The translations under genes were made by a program, and so were the position numbers. A DNA stretch of 64,000 bases from Microbacterium protaetiae (GTDB taxonomy: Bacteria; Actinomycetota; Actinomycetes; Actinomycetales; Microbacteriaceae). Numbering within the stretch: the first letter of the stretch is position 1; the number at the start of each line of letters is the position of its first letter. A model generated the notes under the pieces. That model had not been told where the DNA came from. It made no database searches and saw nothing but the letters and a program-made list of their open reading frames with translations. The stretch is taken from assembly GCF_004135285.1 (NCBI RefSeq), contig NZ_CP035494.1, positions 3,726,484 to 3,790,483 of the forward strand. The letters are read 5' to 3'. Below, piece after piece: positions 1-8,529 of the stretch.

Positions 1-962
1 GCCCACACCGATGCCGACAGTGCGGCGATCGAGATGGTGGCGTAGACCAGCGTCTTGTATCCAAAGATCGGCTTGCGGCTGAACACCGGGAACACCTCGG
101 AGACGATGCCGAAGAACGGCAGCGCGATGATGTACACCTCGGGGTGGCCGAAGAACCAGAACAGGTGCTGCCACAGCAGCACGCCGCCGTTGGCCGGGTC
201 GTAGATGTGCGCGCCCAGCACGCGGTCGGCAGCGGCGGCCAGGATCGCGGCGGCCAGCACCGGGAAGACCATGAGGATAAGGATGCTGGTGATCAGTGTG
301 TTCCAGCTGAAGATCGGCATGCGCCACATCGTCATGCCCGGCGCGCGCATGGTGATCACGGTGGTGATGAAGTTGACCGCACCCAGGATGGTGCCGAAAC
401 CGCTCATGCCGAGCCCGAGCATCCAGAGGTTGCCGCCCGCACCCGGAGAGAAGGTCGCATTGGCGAGTGGCTGATACGCGAACCAGCCGAAGGCGGCCGC
501 GCCCTGCGGGGTCAGGAATCCCGACACGGCGATCAACGAGCCGAACAGGAACAGCCAGAATGCGAAGGCGTTCAGACGCGGGAAGGCCACGTCGGGAGCG
601 CCCAGCTGCAGCGGCAGGATCGCGTTGGCGAACCCGGCGAACAGCGGCGTCGCGAACATCAGCAGCATGATCGTGCCGTGCATCGTGAACAGCTGGTTGA
701 ACTGATCTTTTGTGGGGATGATCTGCATCCCCGGCTCGAACAGCTCAGCGCGGATGATCAGGGCCATGACGCCACCGAGCATGAAGAACATGACGGAGGC
801 GATCAGGTACATGTAGCCGATCGTCTTGTGGTCGGTGGAGGTGATCCACTTGACGACGATGTTGCCCTTCTGCTCGACCCGGGTCGAGGACAGCAGTGCG
901 GCCTGGCGCGGCGGCAGGGTCGTCGTGCGGCTTGATTCCTGCAACGGGAGCGTCGTCGCCAT
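1..962 (-). CDS. ctaD: Cytochrome c oxidase subunit I (3'-truncated by window edge)
   Basis: Catalytic heme-copper subunit of the aa3-type terminal oxidase, a multi-pass membrane protein that reduces oxygen and pumps protons. The 320 codons present begin [12 protein letters not shown] and read into the conserved first helices ([12 protein letters not shown]), the heme-ligand segment [14 protein letters not shown], and the CuB region [15 protein letters not shown]. The C-terminus lies outside the window. The ATG is one base after the ctaC stop, so the two subunits are translationally coupled. Family assignment is certain from these motifs. Confidence 0.97.
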   Translation of the reverse strand, partial: MATTLPLQESSRTTTLPPRQAALLSSTRVEQKGNIVVKWITSTDHKTIGYMYLIASVMFFMLGGVMALIIRAELFEPGMQIIPTKDQFNQLFTMHGTIMLLMFATPLFAGFANAILPLQLGAPDVAFPRLNAFAFWLFLFGSLIAVSGFLTPQGAAAFGWFAYQPLANATFSPGAGGNLWMLGLGMSGFGTILGAVNFITTVITMRAPGMTMWRMPIFSWNTLITSILILMVFPVLAAAILAAAADRVLGAHIYDPANGGVLLWQHLFWFFGHPEVYIIALPFFGIVSEVFPVFSRKPIFGYKTLVYATISIAALSASVW

Positions 963-963
963 C

Positions 964-1860
964 TCAGTTCTCTCCCTCGTTCTGGGCGTCGGTCCCGGGC
1001 GCATTGCCCAGCCGGTCGTATTCGTCGGTGATGTCGCCCGTGTTGCCTTCGTCGCGCAGCTCTTGCAGATGCTGCTGGTACTCGTCGGCGCTGACCACCT
1101 TCACCTGGAAGAGCATGGCCGAGTGGTACTCACCGCACAGCTCGGCGCACTTGCCCTGGTACGTGCCCTCGCGGGTCGGGGTGAACGACCACGAGTTGTC
1201 CTTGCCGATGTACAGGTCTTTCTTGTACAGGAAGTCGATGATCCAGAACGAGTGGGCCACATCGCGCGACTGCAGATCGATGCGCACGCTCTCGTCCACC
1301 GGAAGGTAGAGGGTCGGCAGGGCGTCTTGATCCACGTTGCCGCCCGCGTCGGGCTGAGCCTGTGTGCCCATCGACCACACGGCGTCGGAGTTGTCTTCGG
1401 CCTCGCCGTTGTACTGGAAGTCCCATGACCACTGTTTGCCGATAGCGGTGACCGACACGTCGGGGTTCTCATCCTGTGTCTCGAGGATCGCCTGGTCGCG
1501 GGCGGTGAAGGCGAACATACCGGCCACCAGGATCAGCGGCACGACCGTGTAGAAGATCTCGATCGGCATGTTGTAGCGCAGCTGCACCGGCAGACCGGTC
1601 TGCCCCTTACGGCGGCGGTACGCGACCATCGCCCAGAGCATCAGGCCCCAGGTGAGGAAGCCGACGATCAGAAGCACGATCCAGGAGTTCGTCCACAGGC
1701 CGGCAACCATGTCGGTGTGGTTCGTGGCCGGCGGGGCGTCGGCATCCTCGAACCCGGGCAGAAACCCGTGGAGCTGGGTCGACGTGCAGCCCGCCAACGC
1801 GGCGGCCGCACCGGCGCCGAGCGGGAGGGCGAGCCAGCGGAGGCGACGTTTCGAGGGCAC
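964..1860 (-). CDS. ctaC: Cytochrome c oxidase subunit II (lipoprotein)
   Basis: 298-residue subunit II, which passes electrons from cytochrome c to subunit I through the CuA centre. The N-terminus is a lipoprotein signal with lipobox LAGC (Cys25), followed by two membrane helices (around residues 55-75 and 100-120) and an extracytoplasmic cupredoxin domain with the CuA motif [12 protein letters not shown]. Start is GTG, preceded by an AAAGG ribosome site. It lies directly upstream of ctaD. Nothing is missing relative to the family. Confidence 0.97.
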   Translation of the reverse strand: MPSKRRLRWLALPLGAGAAAALAGCTSTQLHGFLPGFEDADAPPATNHTDMVAGLWTNSWIVLLIVGFLTWGLMLWAMVAYRRRKGQTGLPVQLRYNMPIEIFYTVVPLILVAGMFAFTARDQAILETQDENPDVSVTAIGKQWSWDFQYNGEAEDNSDAVWSMGTQAQPDAGGNVDQDALPTLYLPVDESVRIDLQSRDVAHSFWIIDFLYKKDLYIGKDNSWSFTPTREGTYQGKCAELCGEYHSAMLFQVKVVSADEYQQHLQELRDEGNTGDITDEYDRLGNAPGTDAQNEGEN

Positions 1861-1970
1861 AGTGCACCTTTCCGGATCAACGAACTGACAGTGGCCAGTC
1901 TAGGGCAACCTCCCACCTGATTCTGGCCAATCGTCCAGGTGGAGGCCACGCGCCGCGGCGCGTCTGCGGC

Positions 1971-2336
1971 TCAGTGGAAGCTGTCGCCGCACGCGCAGCT
2001 GCCGGCTGCGTTGGGGTTGTCGATCGTGAAACCCTGCTGTGCGATCGTGTCTTGGAAGTCGATCGTGGCCCCGTCCAGATACGGGATGCTCATCTCGTCG
2101 ACGATGACCTCGACGCCCCCGAAGTCGACGGCGTGGTCGCCGTCGAGGAAGCGCTCGTCGAAGTACAGCTGATAGATCAGCCCGGAGCATCCGCCCGGCT
2201 GCACGGCAACACGCAGGCGCAGGTCGTCGCGACCCTCCTGAGCCAACAGGCTCTTCACCTTGTCGGCGGCCGCATCGGTCAGCAGCACCCCGTGCTCGCG
2301 GACGGGCTGTTCGGTGGTCAGCGCTGTGTCGGTCAT
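1971..2336 (-). CDS. erpA: A-type iron-sulfur cluster insertion protein (ErpA/IscA family)
   Basis: 121-residue HesB/IscA-type carrier that delivers Fe-S clusters to apo-proteins in the cytoplasm. The three conserved cysteines are present: Cys50 in QPGGCSG and Cys114/Cys116 in the C-terminal SCACGDSF. Length is normal. AGGAG lies a few bases before the ATG. It sits between the dipeptidase and the oxidase operon on the same strand. Whether the paralogue is ErpA or another A-type carrier cannot be settled from sequence alone. Confidence 0.9.
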   Translation of the reverse strand: MTDTALTTEQPVREHGVLLTDAAADKVKSLLAQEGRDDLRLRVAVQPGGCSGLIYQLYFDERFLDGDHAVDFGGVEVIVDEMSIPYLDGATIDFQDTIAQQGFTIDNPNAAGSCACGDSFH

Positions 2337-2417
2337 GGCTCTCCTGACGTGACTGAGGGTCGGATGCCACGAGTCTACGCCCGGGGCGGCCCGCGCGGAC
2401 CGCGCCCGGCCGTGTCG

Positions 2418-3812
2418 TCAGAGTGTGCGCGTATCGAGGCGTTCCAGTAGCAGCGCCTCGGCGCTCAGAGCGTGGCGGAACGTGTCGAGGTGCAGGGATT
2501 CGTTCGGGCTGTGCGCACGGGCATGCGGGTCTTCGACCCCGGTGACCAGGATTTGCGCGGCCGGGAACTCGCGCACAAGGTCGGCGATGAACGGGATGGA
2601 TCCCCCGACGCCCAGGTCGACCGGGGCAACGCCGTACCCGTCCGCCAGCGCGGCGCGGGCATCCTGCACGGCCCACCCCCCGGTGTCGACGAGGAATCCG
2701 TCGCCGCAGTCGACGTCGGTGAACTCGAGCTCGGCGCCGAACGGTGCGTGGGCGCGCAGGTGCGCGGCCAGCGCCTCATATGCTTCGCGCGCGGTCTGAC
2801 CGGGCGCTACCCGCGCGCTGATCACCACGGTCACCTCGGGAGTGAGGGTGTTCGAGGCGTTGACGACACTGGGCGCATCGATGCCGGTGAGGGTGATCGA
2901 CGGCTTGTTCCAGATGCGGCTGAGAATGCTGTCTCGACCGATCGGCGTCACGCCGGCGGGCAGTCCCGCCTCGTCGCGCAGCGTCTCTTCGGAGTAGTCG
3001 GGGGTTGCGGCATCCCGGGTCGCCAGTCCCTCCACGGCCACGGCGCCGTCGTCGTCCCACAGCGTGGCCAGCAGCTTCACCGTGGCCATCAGCGCGTCGG
3101 GCACTGCTCCCCCGTACATGCCCGAGTGCGACGCGTGATCGAGCGTGCGCACGCGCAGCGTGAAGCGGGCATTGCCGCGCAGCGATACCGTGACCGCCGG
3201 TGTGCGGGCGTCCCAGTTGCCCGAGTCGGCAACGACGATCACGTCGGCGCGCAGGGCGTCGGCGTTGTCGGAGAGGAACTGCGCGAACGAACGCGAGCCG
3301 GCTTCTTCTTCACCCTCGATGAAAAGCGCCACGCCCAGATCGAAGTCGTCGCCGAGCGCTTGGCGCAGGGCCCGCAGCGCGCCGATGTGCACCATGACCC
3401 CCGCTTTGTCGTCGGCGGCGCCGCGACCGTAGAGGCGTCCGTCGCGCACGGTGGGCTCGAACGGGGCCGATTCCCACAGCGCCTCATCGCCCACCGGCTG
3501 CACGTCGTGATGCGCGTACAGCAGGATGGTCGGCCGCCCGTTGCGCGCCGCGCGCGTGGCCAGCACCGCCGGCATGCCGCGCTCCTCGGTGTCGGGCACG
3601 GCCGCGTCGCGGATCTCGACGCGCTCGAACACGCCGGTCGCCTCGGCGAGAGCCTTCACCGCCTCGGCGCTGCGCTGCACCTGGGCATGGTCGAAGCCCG
3701 GAAAGGCGACCGACGGGATGCGCACGAGCGCGCCCAGATCGGCGAGGGCTTCGGGAACGGCTTCGTCGGCGGCGGTGCGGACGGCTTCGTGTCGAGACAG
3801 CTCGGAGGTCAT
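2418..3812 (-). CDS. M20-family dipeptidase/peptidase
   Basis: Zinc metallopeptidase of the M20 family (464 residues) hydrolysing dipeptides or acylated amino acids. Metal and catalytic motifs are visible: LLYAHHDVQPVGD, GRGAADDKAG, FIEGEEEAGS and a C-terminal ARAHSPNES. The ATG at 3812 is chosen over an upstream in-frame start because a TAAGAT -10 box ends 7 nt before it, which implies a leaderless mRNA. Divergent from the DUF3043 gene. Substrate unknown. Confidence 0.92.
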   Translation of the reverse strand: MTSELSRHEAVRTAADEAVPEALADLGALVRIPSVAFPGFDHAQVQRSAEAVKALAEATGVFERVEIRDAAVPDTEERGMPAVLATRAARNGRPTILLYAHHDVQPVGDEALWESAPFEPTVRDGRLYGRGAADDKAGVMVHIGALRALRQALGDDFDLGVALFIEGEEEAGSRSFAQFLSDNADALRADVIVVADSGNWDARTPAVTVSLRGNARFTLRVRTLDHASHSGMYGGAVPDALMATVKLLATLWDDDGAVAVEGLATRDAATPDYSEETLRDEAGLPAGVTPIGRDSILSRIWNKPSITLTGIDAPSVVNASNTLTPEVTVVISARVAPGQTAREAYEALAAHLRAHAPFGAELEFTDVDCGDGFLVDTGGWAVQDARAALADGYGVAPVDLGVGGSIPFIADLVREFPAAQILVTGVEDPHARAHSPNESLHLDTFRHALSAEALLLERLDTRTL

Positions 3813-3819
3813 GCGGGTA

Positions 3820-3825
3820 ATCTTA
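3820..3825 (-). promoter_or_regulatory. -10 box of the dipeptidase gene (leaderless)
   Basis: TAAGAT on the minus strand, separated by 7 nt from the ATG at 3812. It overlaps TAATCT (3818-3823) on the plus strand, a candidate -10 for the divergent DUF3043 gene. The shared 8 bp TAATCTTA is close to symmetric. Confidence 0.6.
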
Positions 3826-3858
3826 AAGGCACCCATTCATCGATCCCGAGGTTTCATC

Positions 3859-4425
3859 GTGTCCAAGAAGACCGCCGCCGACGAGCAGGACGTCGCCGAA
3901 GAGACGTCGACGAGCGGAAAGGGACGCCCCACTCCCACGCGCGCCGAGCAGGAGGCCGCGCGCAAGCGCCCCCTCGTTGCCGACACGAAGGAGGCGAAAG
4001 CACGGCAGAAGGCCGATGTCGCGGCGCAGCGCGAGCGGGCGCGGATCGGCATGGCTGCCGGTGACGACAAGTACCTGCCCGCGCGCGACAAGGGGCCGCA
4101 GCGCCGGTTCGTGCGCGACACCATCGACGCGGGCTGGCACGTGGGCGAACTGGTCATGCCGCTGATGATCCTCGTGATCGTCGTGATGATGATCAACGCC
4201 CCGCTCATCCAGTTCTACGCGATGATCGTGCTCTGGGCCTATGTCGTGCTGGTGATCATCGACATGGTGATCACCTCGATGCGCATCAAGAGCGCGGCGG
4301 CCAAGAAATTCGGTGACCGACGCGAAAAGGGTCTGGGTTGGTACGGCGCGATGCGCACGATCCAGATGCGATGGATGCGGCTGCCCAAGCCCCAGGTCAA
4401 GCGCGGGCAGCACCCCGCCCGCTGA
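3859..4425 (+). CDS. DUF3043 membrane protein
   Basis: 188-residue protein found in actinobacteria, function unknown. A charged N-terminal half (VSKKTAADEQDVAEE, then KEAKARQKADV) is followed by two adjacent membrane helices (about residues 101-140, LVMPLMILVIVVMMINAP and MIVLWAYVVLVIIDMV) and a basic C-terminal tail. GTG start with CGAGG nearby. The last 29 bp overlap the 3' end of pyrD on the opposite strand. Confidence 0.88.
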   Translation: MSKKTAADEQDVAEETSTSGKGRPTPTRAEQEAARKRPLVADTKEAKARQKADVAAQRERARIGMAAGDDKYLPARDKGPQRRFVRDTIDAGWHVGELVMPLMILVIVVMMINAPLIQFYAMIVLWAYVVLVIIDMVITSMRIKSAAAKKFGDRREKGLGWYGAMRTIQMRWMRLPKPQVKRGQHPAR

Positions 4426-5449
4426 GACTCCGGCTCAGCCCCCGGTTTATCTGGCGCGCCCAGAAGGGTCCGCGGTACAGGAACGCTGTGTAGCCCTGCA
4501 CCAGGTCGGCGCCGGCATCCAGTCGCTCTGTGACGTCGGCCGCGGTCTCGACGCCGCCGGCCGCAATGACGGCGAACTCGCGCGGCACCACGGCGCGCAC
4601 CTGCCGAAGCACCTCGAGCGCGCGCTGCTTCAGCGGCGCGCCCGAGAGACCGCCCTCCCCCGCGGCGGCGACCAGGGCCGGGTCGGTGGAAAGGCCGGCA
4701 CGAGAGATCGTCGTATTGGTCACGATGATGCCGGCAAGGCCCAGGTCCACGGCCATCGTCGCTATCGCGGCGATCTCGTCGTCGGGCAGGTCGGGGGCGA
4801 TCTTGACCAGCAGCGGCGTCGCACCCGCGGCATCCTGCACCGCCTGCAGCAGGGGCCGCAGGGTCTGGACGGCCTGCAGCCCGCGCAGGCCCGGGGTGTT
4901 GGGCGACGACACGTTCACGGCGAGATAGTCGGCCAGCGGCGCCAAGGCAGTGGCGCTGCGCACGTAGTCGGCGGTCGCATCGGCGACGTCGACCACGCGG
5001 CTCTTGCCGATGTTCACTCCGATGACCGCGCGGTGCCGCGTGCTGCGGCGCAGGCGACGCAGACGGGATGCCGCGGCCTGGGCGCCGCGGTTGTTGAAGC
5101 CCATCCGGTTGATGACGGCGCGATCGGGGATCAATCGGAACAGGCGCGGTTTCGGATTGCCGTCCTGCGGGATAGCGGTGACGGTGCCCACCTCGACGTG
5201 CCCGAAGCCCAGGGCCGACAGTCCGCGCACCCCGACGACGTTCTTGTCGAAGCCGGCGGCCACTCCGAACGGCGAATCGAAGTCCAGACCCAGCACGCGG
5301 GTGCGCAGGGCGGGATCGGGCGCGGTCAGCGCACGAGTCGCCCAGGCGAATGGACGCACACCCAGCACGCGGATGACGATCATTCCGCAGTGGTGCGCGA
5401 ACTCCGCATCCAGACGCGACAGCACCGTGCGGAAGAGGAAGGGGTACAT
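4397..5449 (-). CDS. pyrD: Dihydroorotate dehydrogenase (quinone), class 2
   Basis: FMN enzyme at the inner face of the membrane that oxidises dihydroorotate to orotate in pyrimidine synthesis, with quinone as acceptor. 350 residues; class 2 is indicated by the N-terminal extension (MYPFLFRTVLSRLDAEFAHH) and motifs SPFGVAAGFDKN, NRMGFNN, NVSSPNTPGL and VTNTTISR. It follows nrdR on the same strand after 17 bp, so the two are probably cotranscribed. Its 3' end overlaps DUF3043 convergently. Confidence 0.96.
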   Translation of the reverse strand: MYPFLFRTVLSRLDAEFAHHCGMIVIRVLGVRPFAWATRALTAPDPALRTRVLGLDFDSPFGVAAGFDKNVVGVRGLSALGFGHVEVGTVTAIPQDGNPKPRLFRLIPDRAVINRMGFNNRGAQAAASRLRRLRRSTRHRAVIGVNIGKSRVVDVADATADYVRSATALAPLADYLAVNVSSPNTPGLRGLQAVQTLRPLLQAVQDAAGATPLLVKIAPDLPDDEIAAIATMAVDLGLAGIIVTNTTISRAGLSTDPALVAAAGEGGLSGAPLKQRALEVLRQVRAVVPREFAVIAAGGVETAADVTERLDAGADLVQGYTAFLYRGPFWARQINRGLSRSLSGRGAARA

Positions 5450-5466
5450 CGTGCTCCGGTTCTCAG

Positions 5467-5922
5467 TCAGGCGCGGCCGTGGTCGGCGCGCAACTGGGCG
5501 ATGGAGGCTTCGAAGTCCTCGAGGGAGTCGAAGGCCTGGTAGACGCTCGCGAACCGCAGGTAGGCGACCTCGTCGAGCTCACGCAGCGGCCCGAGGATCG
5601 CCAGCCCGATGTCGTTGGTCTCCAGCTGCGAGGCGCCGGTGCCGCGCAGCGTCTCTTCCACCTGCTGTGCGAGCATCGCCAGATCGTCTTCGGTCACCGG
5701 ACGACCCTGACACGCCTTGCGCACGCCGGCTGCCACCTTCTCACGGCTGAACGGCTCGGCAACGCCGGAACGTTTGACCACGGTCAGACTCGCGGTCTCG
5801 ACCGTCGAGAAGCGCCGGCCGCACTCGGGGCATTGGCGGCGCCGGCGGATGCTGAGGCCGTCGTCGCTCGTGCGAGAGTCGATGACGCGGGAATCGGGGT
5901 GGCGGCAGAAGGGGCAGTGCAT
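5467..5922 (-). CDS. nrdR: Transcriptional repressor NrdR
   Basis: 151-residue regulator of ribonucleotide reductase genes. An N-terminal zinc ribbon (Cys3, Cys6, Cys31, Cys34) is followed by an ATP-cone domain that senses ATP/dATP ([20 protein letters not shown]). NrdR normally represses nrd genes; none is in this window. The ATG is preceded by TAGTCT with an 8-nt gap and no Shine-Dalgarno, so the message is probably leaderless. Confidence 0.97.
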   Translation of the reverse strand: MHCPFCRHPDSRVIDSRTSDDGLSIRRRRQCPECGRRFSTVETASLTVVKRSGVAEPFSREKVAAGVRKACQGRPVTEDDLAMLAQQVEETLRGTGASQLETNDIGLAILGPLRELDEVAYLRFASVYQAFDSLEDFEASIAQLRADHGRA

Positions 5923-5930
5923 CAGCGGAC

Positions 5931-5936
5931 AGACTA
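5931..5936 (-). promoter_or_regulatory. -10 box of nrdR (leaderless)
   Basis: TAGTCT on the minus strand, 8 nt before the nrdR ATG. It lies in the 11-bp hisD-nrdR gap, so nrdR-pyrD can be transcribed separately from hisD. Confidence 0.6.
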
Positions 5937-7235
5937 CCCCGCGAACCTTGCCGTCACGGCCTCGCCGTGCGCGGGCAGGGCTTCGGCGTTCGCCAGTGCG
6001 ACGATGTGCTCGGCGACGGCCGCCAACGCGGCGCGGTCATAGACGATGACCTGCTGCGGCCGCAGGAACGTGGCTGCCGACAGCCCCGCGGCGTAGCGGG
6101 CCTGGCCGCCGGTGGGCAGCACGTGGTTGCTGCCGGCAAGGTAGTCACCCAGACTCACCGGCGAACTGGCCCCCACGAAGATGGCGCCGGCGTTGACGAA
6201 GTCATCGGGCCGGGGATCGGCAAGGTGCAGCTCGAGGTGCTCGGGAGCGTAGGCGTTGCTGAACGCGGTGGCCGCGGCCAGGTCGTCGACCAGCACAATC
6301 GCCGATTGCTCGCCGTTCAGCGCCGTCTGGGCGCGCACGCCGTTGCGGGTGGCGCCGACGCGATCGGTGACGGCGGAGCGTACGTTCGCGGCGAGCTGCT
6401 CACTGTCGGTCACGAGCACGGCCGAGGCCTGCTCGTCGTGCTCGGCCTGGCTGATCAGATCGAACGCGATGAGCACCGGGTCGGCCGCGGCATCCGCGAC
6501 GATGAGGATCTCGGTGGCGCCGGCCTCGGCGTCGGTGCCCACGAAGCCGGCCACCGCCCGTTTGGCGGCGGCGACGAAGTTGTTGCCAGGCCCGGTGACG
6601 ACGTCGACCGGTTCGAGGCCGATGCTCTCCACACCGTAGGCGAAGGCGCCGACGGCCCCGGCACCGCCCATCGCATAGACCTCGTCGACGCCCAGCAGGC
6701 GTGCCGCGGCGAGAATGTCAGGGTGCACTCGGCCGCCGAACTCGGCCTGCGGCGGCGAAGCGAGCGTGACCCGCTCGACGCCGGCCACCTGGGCGGGCAC
6801 CACGTTCATGATCACGCTCGAGGGGTAGACAGCCTTGCCGCCGGGCACGTACACACCGGCGCGCCGCACCGGCTGCCAGCGCTGCTCGACGGTGCCACCC
6901 GCAGCCAGCTCGGTGACCGTGCGGCCGGGCACTTGTGCGGCGGATGCCGCGCGCACGCGCCCGATCGATTCGTCCAGTGCCGCACGCACCGCGGGGTCGA
7001 GACCAGCCAGTGCTTCGTCGAGGTGCGCGGCGGGAACGCGCAGGGCATGGCCGGAGACCTGGTCGAACTGCGCGGCCTGCTCGCGCAGGGCGCTCTCGCC
7101 GCGCGCCGCGACATCGTGCACTATCCGCGCGGCGGTGTCCACGGCGTCGGCGCGCGAGGCCCGGGCGCGCGGGACGGCGGCGAGGAGAGCGGCCGGCGAC
7201 AGACGCCGGCCGCGGAGATCAATCGTGCGCAGCAT
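5934..7235 (-). CDS. hisD: Histidinol dehydrogenase
   Basis: 433-residue zinc enzyme performing the two final oxidations of histidine synthesis (L-histidinol to L-histidine). Recognisable motifs are [41 protein letters not shown], and the metal-binding region [15 protein letters not shown]. The gene is separated from the rest of the his operon, which is absent here. The ATG is preceded by TAGCCT and exactly 6 nt reading GGAGGG: too close to act as a ribosome site, but correct for a leaderless start. The start codon lies inside a long palindrome. Confidence 0.96.
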   Translation of the reverse strand: MLRTIDLRGRRLSPAALLAAVPRARASRADAVDTAARIVHDVAARGESALREQAAQFDQVSGHALRVPAAHLDEALAGLDPAVRAALDESIGRVRAASAAQVPGRTVTELAAGGTVEQRWQPVRRAGVYVPGGKAVYPSSVIMNVVPAQVAGVERVTLASPPQAEFGGRVHPDILAAARLLGVDEVYAMGGAGAVGAFAYGVESIGLEPVDVVTGPGNNFVAAAKRAVAGFVGTDAEAGATEILIVADAAADPVLIAFDLISQAEHDEQASAVLVTDSEQLAANVRSAVTDRVGATRNGVRAQTALNGEQSAIVLVDDLAAATAFSNAYAPEHLELHLADPRPDDFVNAGAIFVGASSPVSLGDYLAGSNHVLPTGGQARYAAGLSAATFLRPQQVIVYDRAALAAVAEHIVALANAEALPAHGEAVTARFAG

Positions 7236-7268
7236 CCCTCCAGGCTATCCGGTGGGATGCTGCGCACG
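7224..7268. repeat. Perfect 15-bp inverted repeat spanning the hisD start
   Basis: Arms 7224-7238 and 7254-7268 (arm CGTGCGCAGCATCCC) are perfectly complementary around a 15-nt loop. The left arm contains the hisD initiation codon and first codons. It could terminate transcription from the upstream membrane-protein gene (no T-run follows) or control hisD. Confidence 0.75.
7242..7247 (-). promoter_or_regulatory. -10 box of hisD (leaderless)
   Basis: TAGCCT on the minus strand, 6 nt before the hisD ATG, located in the loop of the 7224-7268 palindrome. Confidence 0.5.
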
Positions 7269-7284
7269 CGTCGTTCTTACGCGG

Positions 7285-8472
7285 TCAGCCCCGGGTGATG
7301 CCGGTCACATCGGTGAGCAGGCCGACCCGGCCGTCTTCATGACGGATGACGAACGAGGAACCGCGGTCTTCGATCACCAGCGCCCAGGCGGTGGGCCCGA
7401 CGCGGAAGATCGGCGTGCCGTTCTCGTCGACGACGTCGCGTTCTTCGGGCGCGAGCGCCCAGAATGCCTGCTGCGCCGGTGCCGCCTGCTGCGCAGCGGG
7501 CTGCTCGGCGGCAGGCTGCGCGGCGGCAGCCGGCTCCGACGACTCGGCCGTCGGCTGTGCCGCCTCGGGAGCGCACTCACCGGCGGCGAAGGCCGCGGGC
7601 GCGTAGCCCTCGGCGGGTGCGTAGCCCTCGGCAGGCGCGTAGGCGTCGGTAGGTGCGTAAGCGTCGGTAGATGCGTAAGCGTCGGCAGGTGCGTAGCCGT
7701 CGGCGGGCGCGTAGGCGTCTGCGGCGGCGTACTGTGCGCCGGCGCTCTGCGGCGCGAAGGCGGGCGCCACCCGCGGGCGTGCCACCACGCTGCGTGCGCC
7801 GCGTGCGACGCGGTGGGCCGGAATCTCGGCGCGCTCGAGGAAGTCCCCCGCCAGGCCCGGAATGACCGGTGCGAAGACCGTCAGCACGACGCCGGCGAGC
7901 ATCATCACGAACTCCACCCAGATGACCCACGTGGTCACCCAGGGACCGCCCGCGATCGTCACGCCGATCTGCGACCAGATCTGCCCCAGCCACAGCACCG
8001 CGGCGACCGAGAACGCGACCGATGCGAACTGATCGATGCCCAGCGACCCGACACGGCGGATGCCCGTCGGCGACAGCCGGCGCAGCACCACCAAGAACAC
8101 GGCGACCGTGGGCACGCCGATCGTGAGGATCCAGCTGATGCCGCTGGTCCACACTGAGCTGAAACCGAAGCTCGACGTGGAGAAGAACGAGACCACGAAG
8201 GCGACCAGCCACACGCCGGCAAGGATCACCTCGCGCAGCGAGAAGGGGCCGATGCCGTACAGCGGGGCGACTCCGCCCGGTGCCGGGGCAGCGCCGGGTT
8301 GATCGCCGCTGTCGGGTTCCTGCGGCACCGCAGCCTCGTCGGCCGCGGCGTCGGCGCGCGCCGGCAGGTCGTCCCGCACGATCGTGTCGTCGTCGGCGAC
8401 ATCGTCGGCTGCGGGGACCTCCCCGGACGATGCAGCCTCGACGATCGGATCGTTCTGCTGTTCCTCGGTCAC
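7285..8472 (-). CDS. Membrane protein with YAPA hexapeptide repeats
   Basis: 395 residues, not a family I recognise. Order: acidic Ala/Asp-rich N-terminus (about 1-75); four predicted membrane helices (about 85-205: VILAGVWLVAFVVSFF, ISWILTIGVPTVAVFLVVL, VAFSVAAVLWLGQIW, WVEFVMMLAGVVLTVFAPV); a soluble segment with seven tandem hexapeptides of type [DG][AG]YAP[AT][DE]; an Ala/Pro/Glu linker; and a conserved-looking C-terminus PIFRVGPTAWALVIEDRGSSF. GTG at 8472 is chosen for its GGAAGGGAG ribosome site. Upstream of hisD on the same strand. Confidence 0.75.
   Translation of the reverse strand: MTEEQQNDPIVEAASSGEVPAADDVADDDTIVRDDLPARADAAADEAAVPQEPDSGDQPGAAPAPGGVAPLYGIGPFSLREVILAGVWLVAFVVSFFSTSSFGFSSVWTSGISWILTIGVPTVAVFLVVLRRLSPTGIRRVGSLGIDQFASVAFSVAAVLWLGQIWSQIGVTIAGGPWVTTWVIWVEFVMMLAGVVLTVFAPVIPGLAGDFLERAEIPAHRVARGARSVVARPRVAPAFAPQSAGAQYAAADAYAPADGYAPADAYASTDAYAPTDAYAPAEGYAPAEGYAPAAFAAGECAPEAAQPTAESSEPAAAAQPAAEQPAAQQAAPAQQAFWALAPEERDVVDENGTPIFRVGPTAWALVIEDRGSSFVIRHEDGRVGLLTDVTGITRG
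7601..7726. repeat. 18-bp tandem repeat, seven copies
   Basis: Seven head-to-tail 18-bp units starting at 7601, 7619, 7637, 7655, 7673, 7691 and 7709, each beginning GCGTA. They keep the reading frame and encode the YAPA-type hexapeptides of the membrane protein at 7285-8472. An eighth unit is only partial. Confidence 0.9.
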
Positions 8473-8529
8473 GTGTGCTCCCTTCCGATCCGCACCCATG
8501 GGCGCGCGTCGTCCGATACTACCGGAGGG

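Noticed and set aside
2472..4064. A 530-codon frame antisense to the dipeptidase
   Set aside because: Same reason: antisense to a clear gene and lacking its own start signals.
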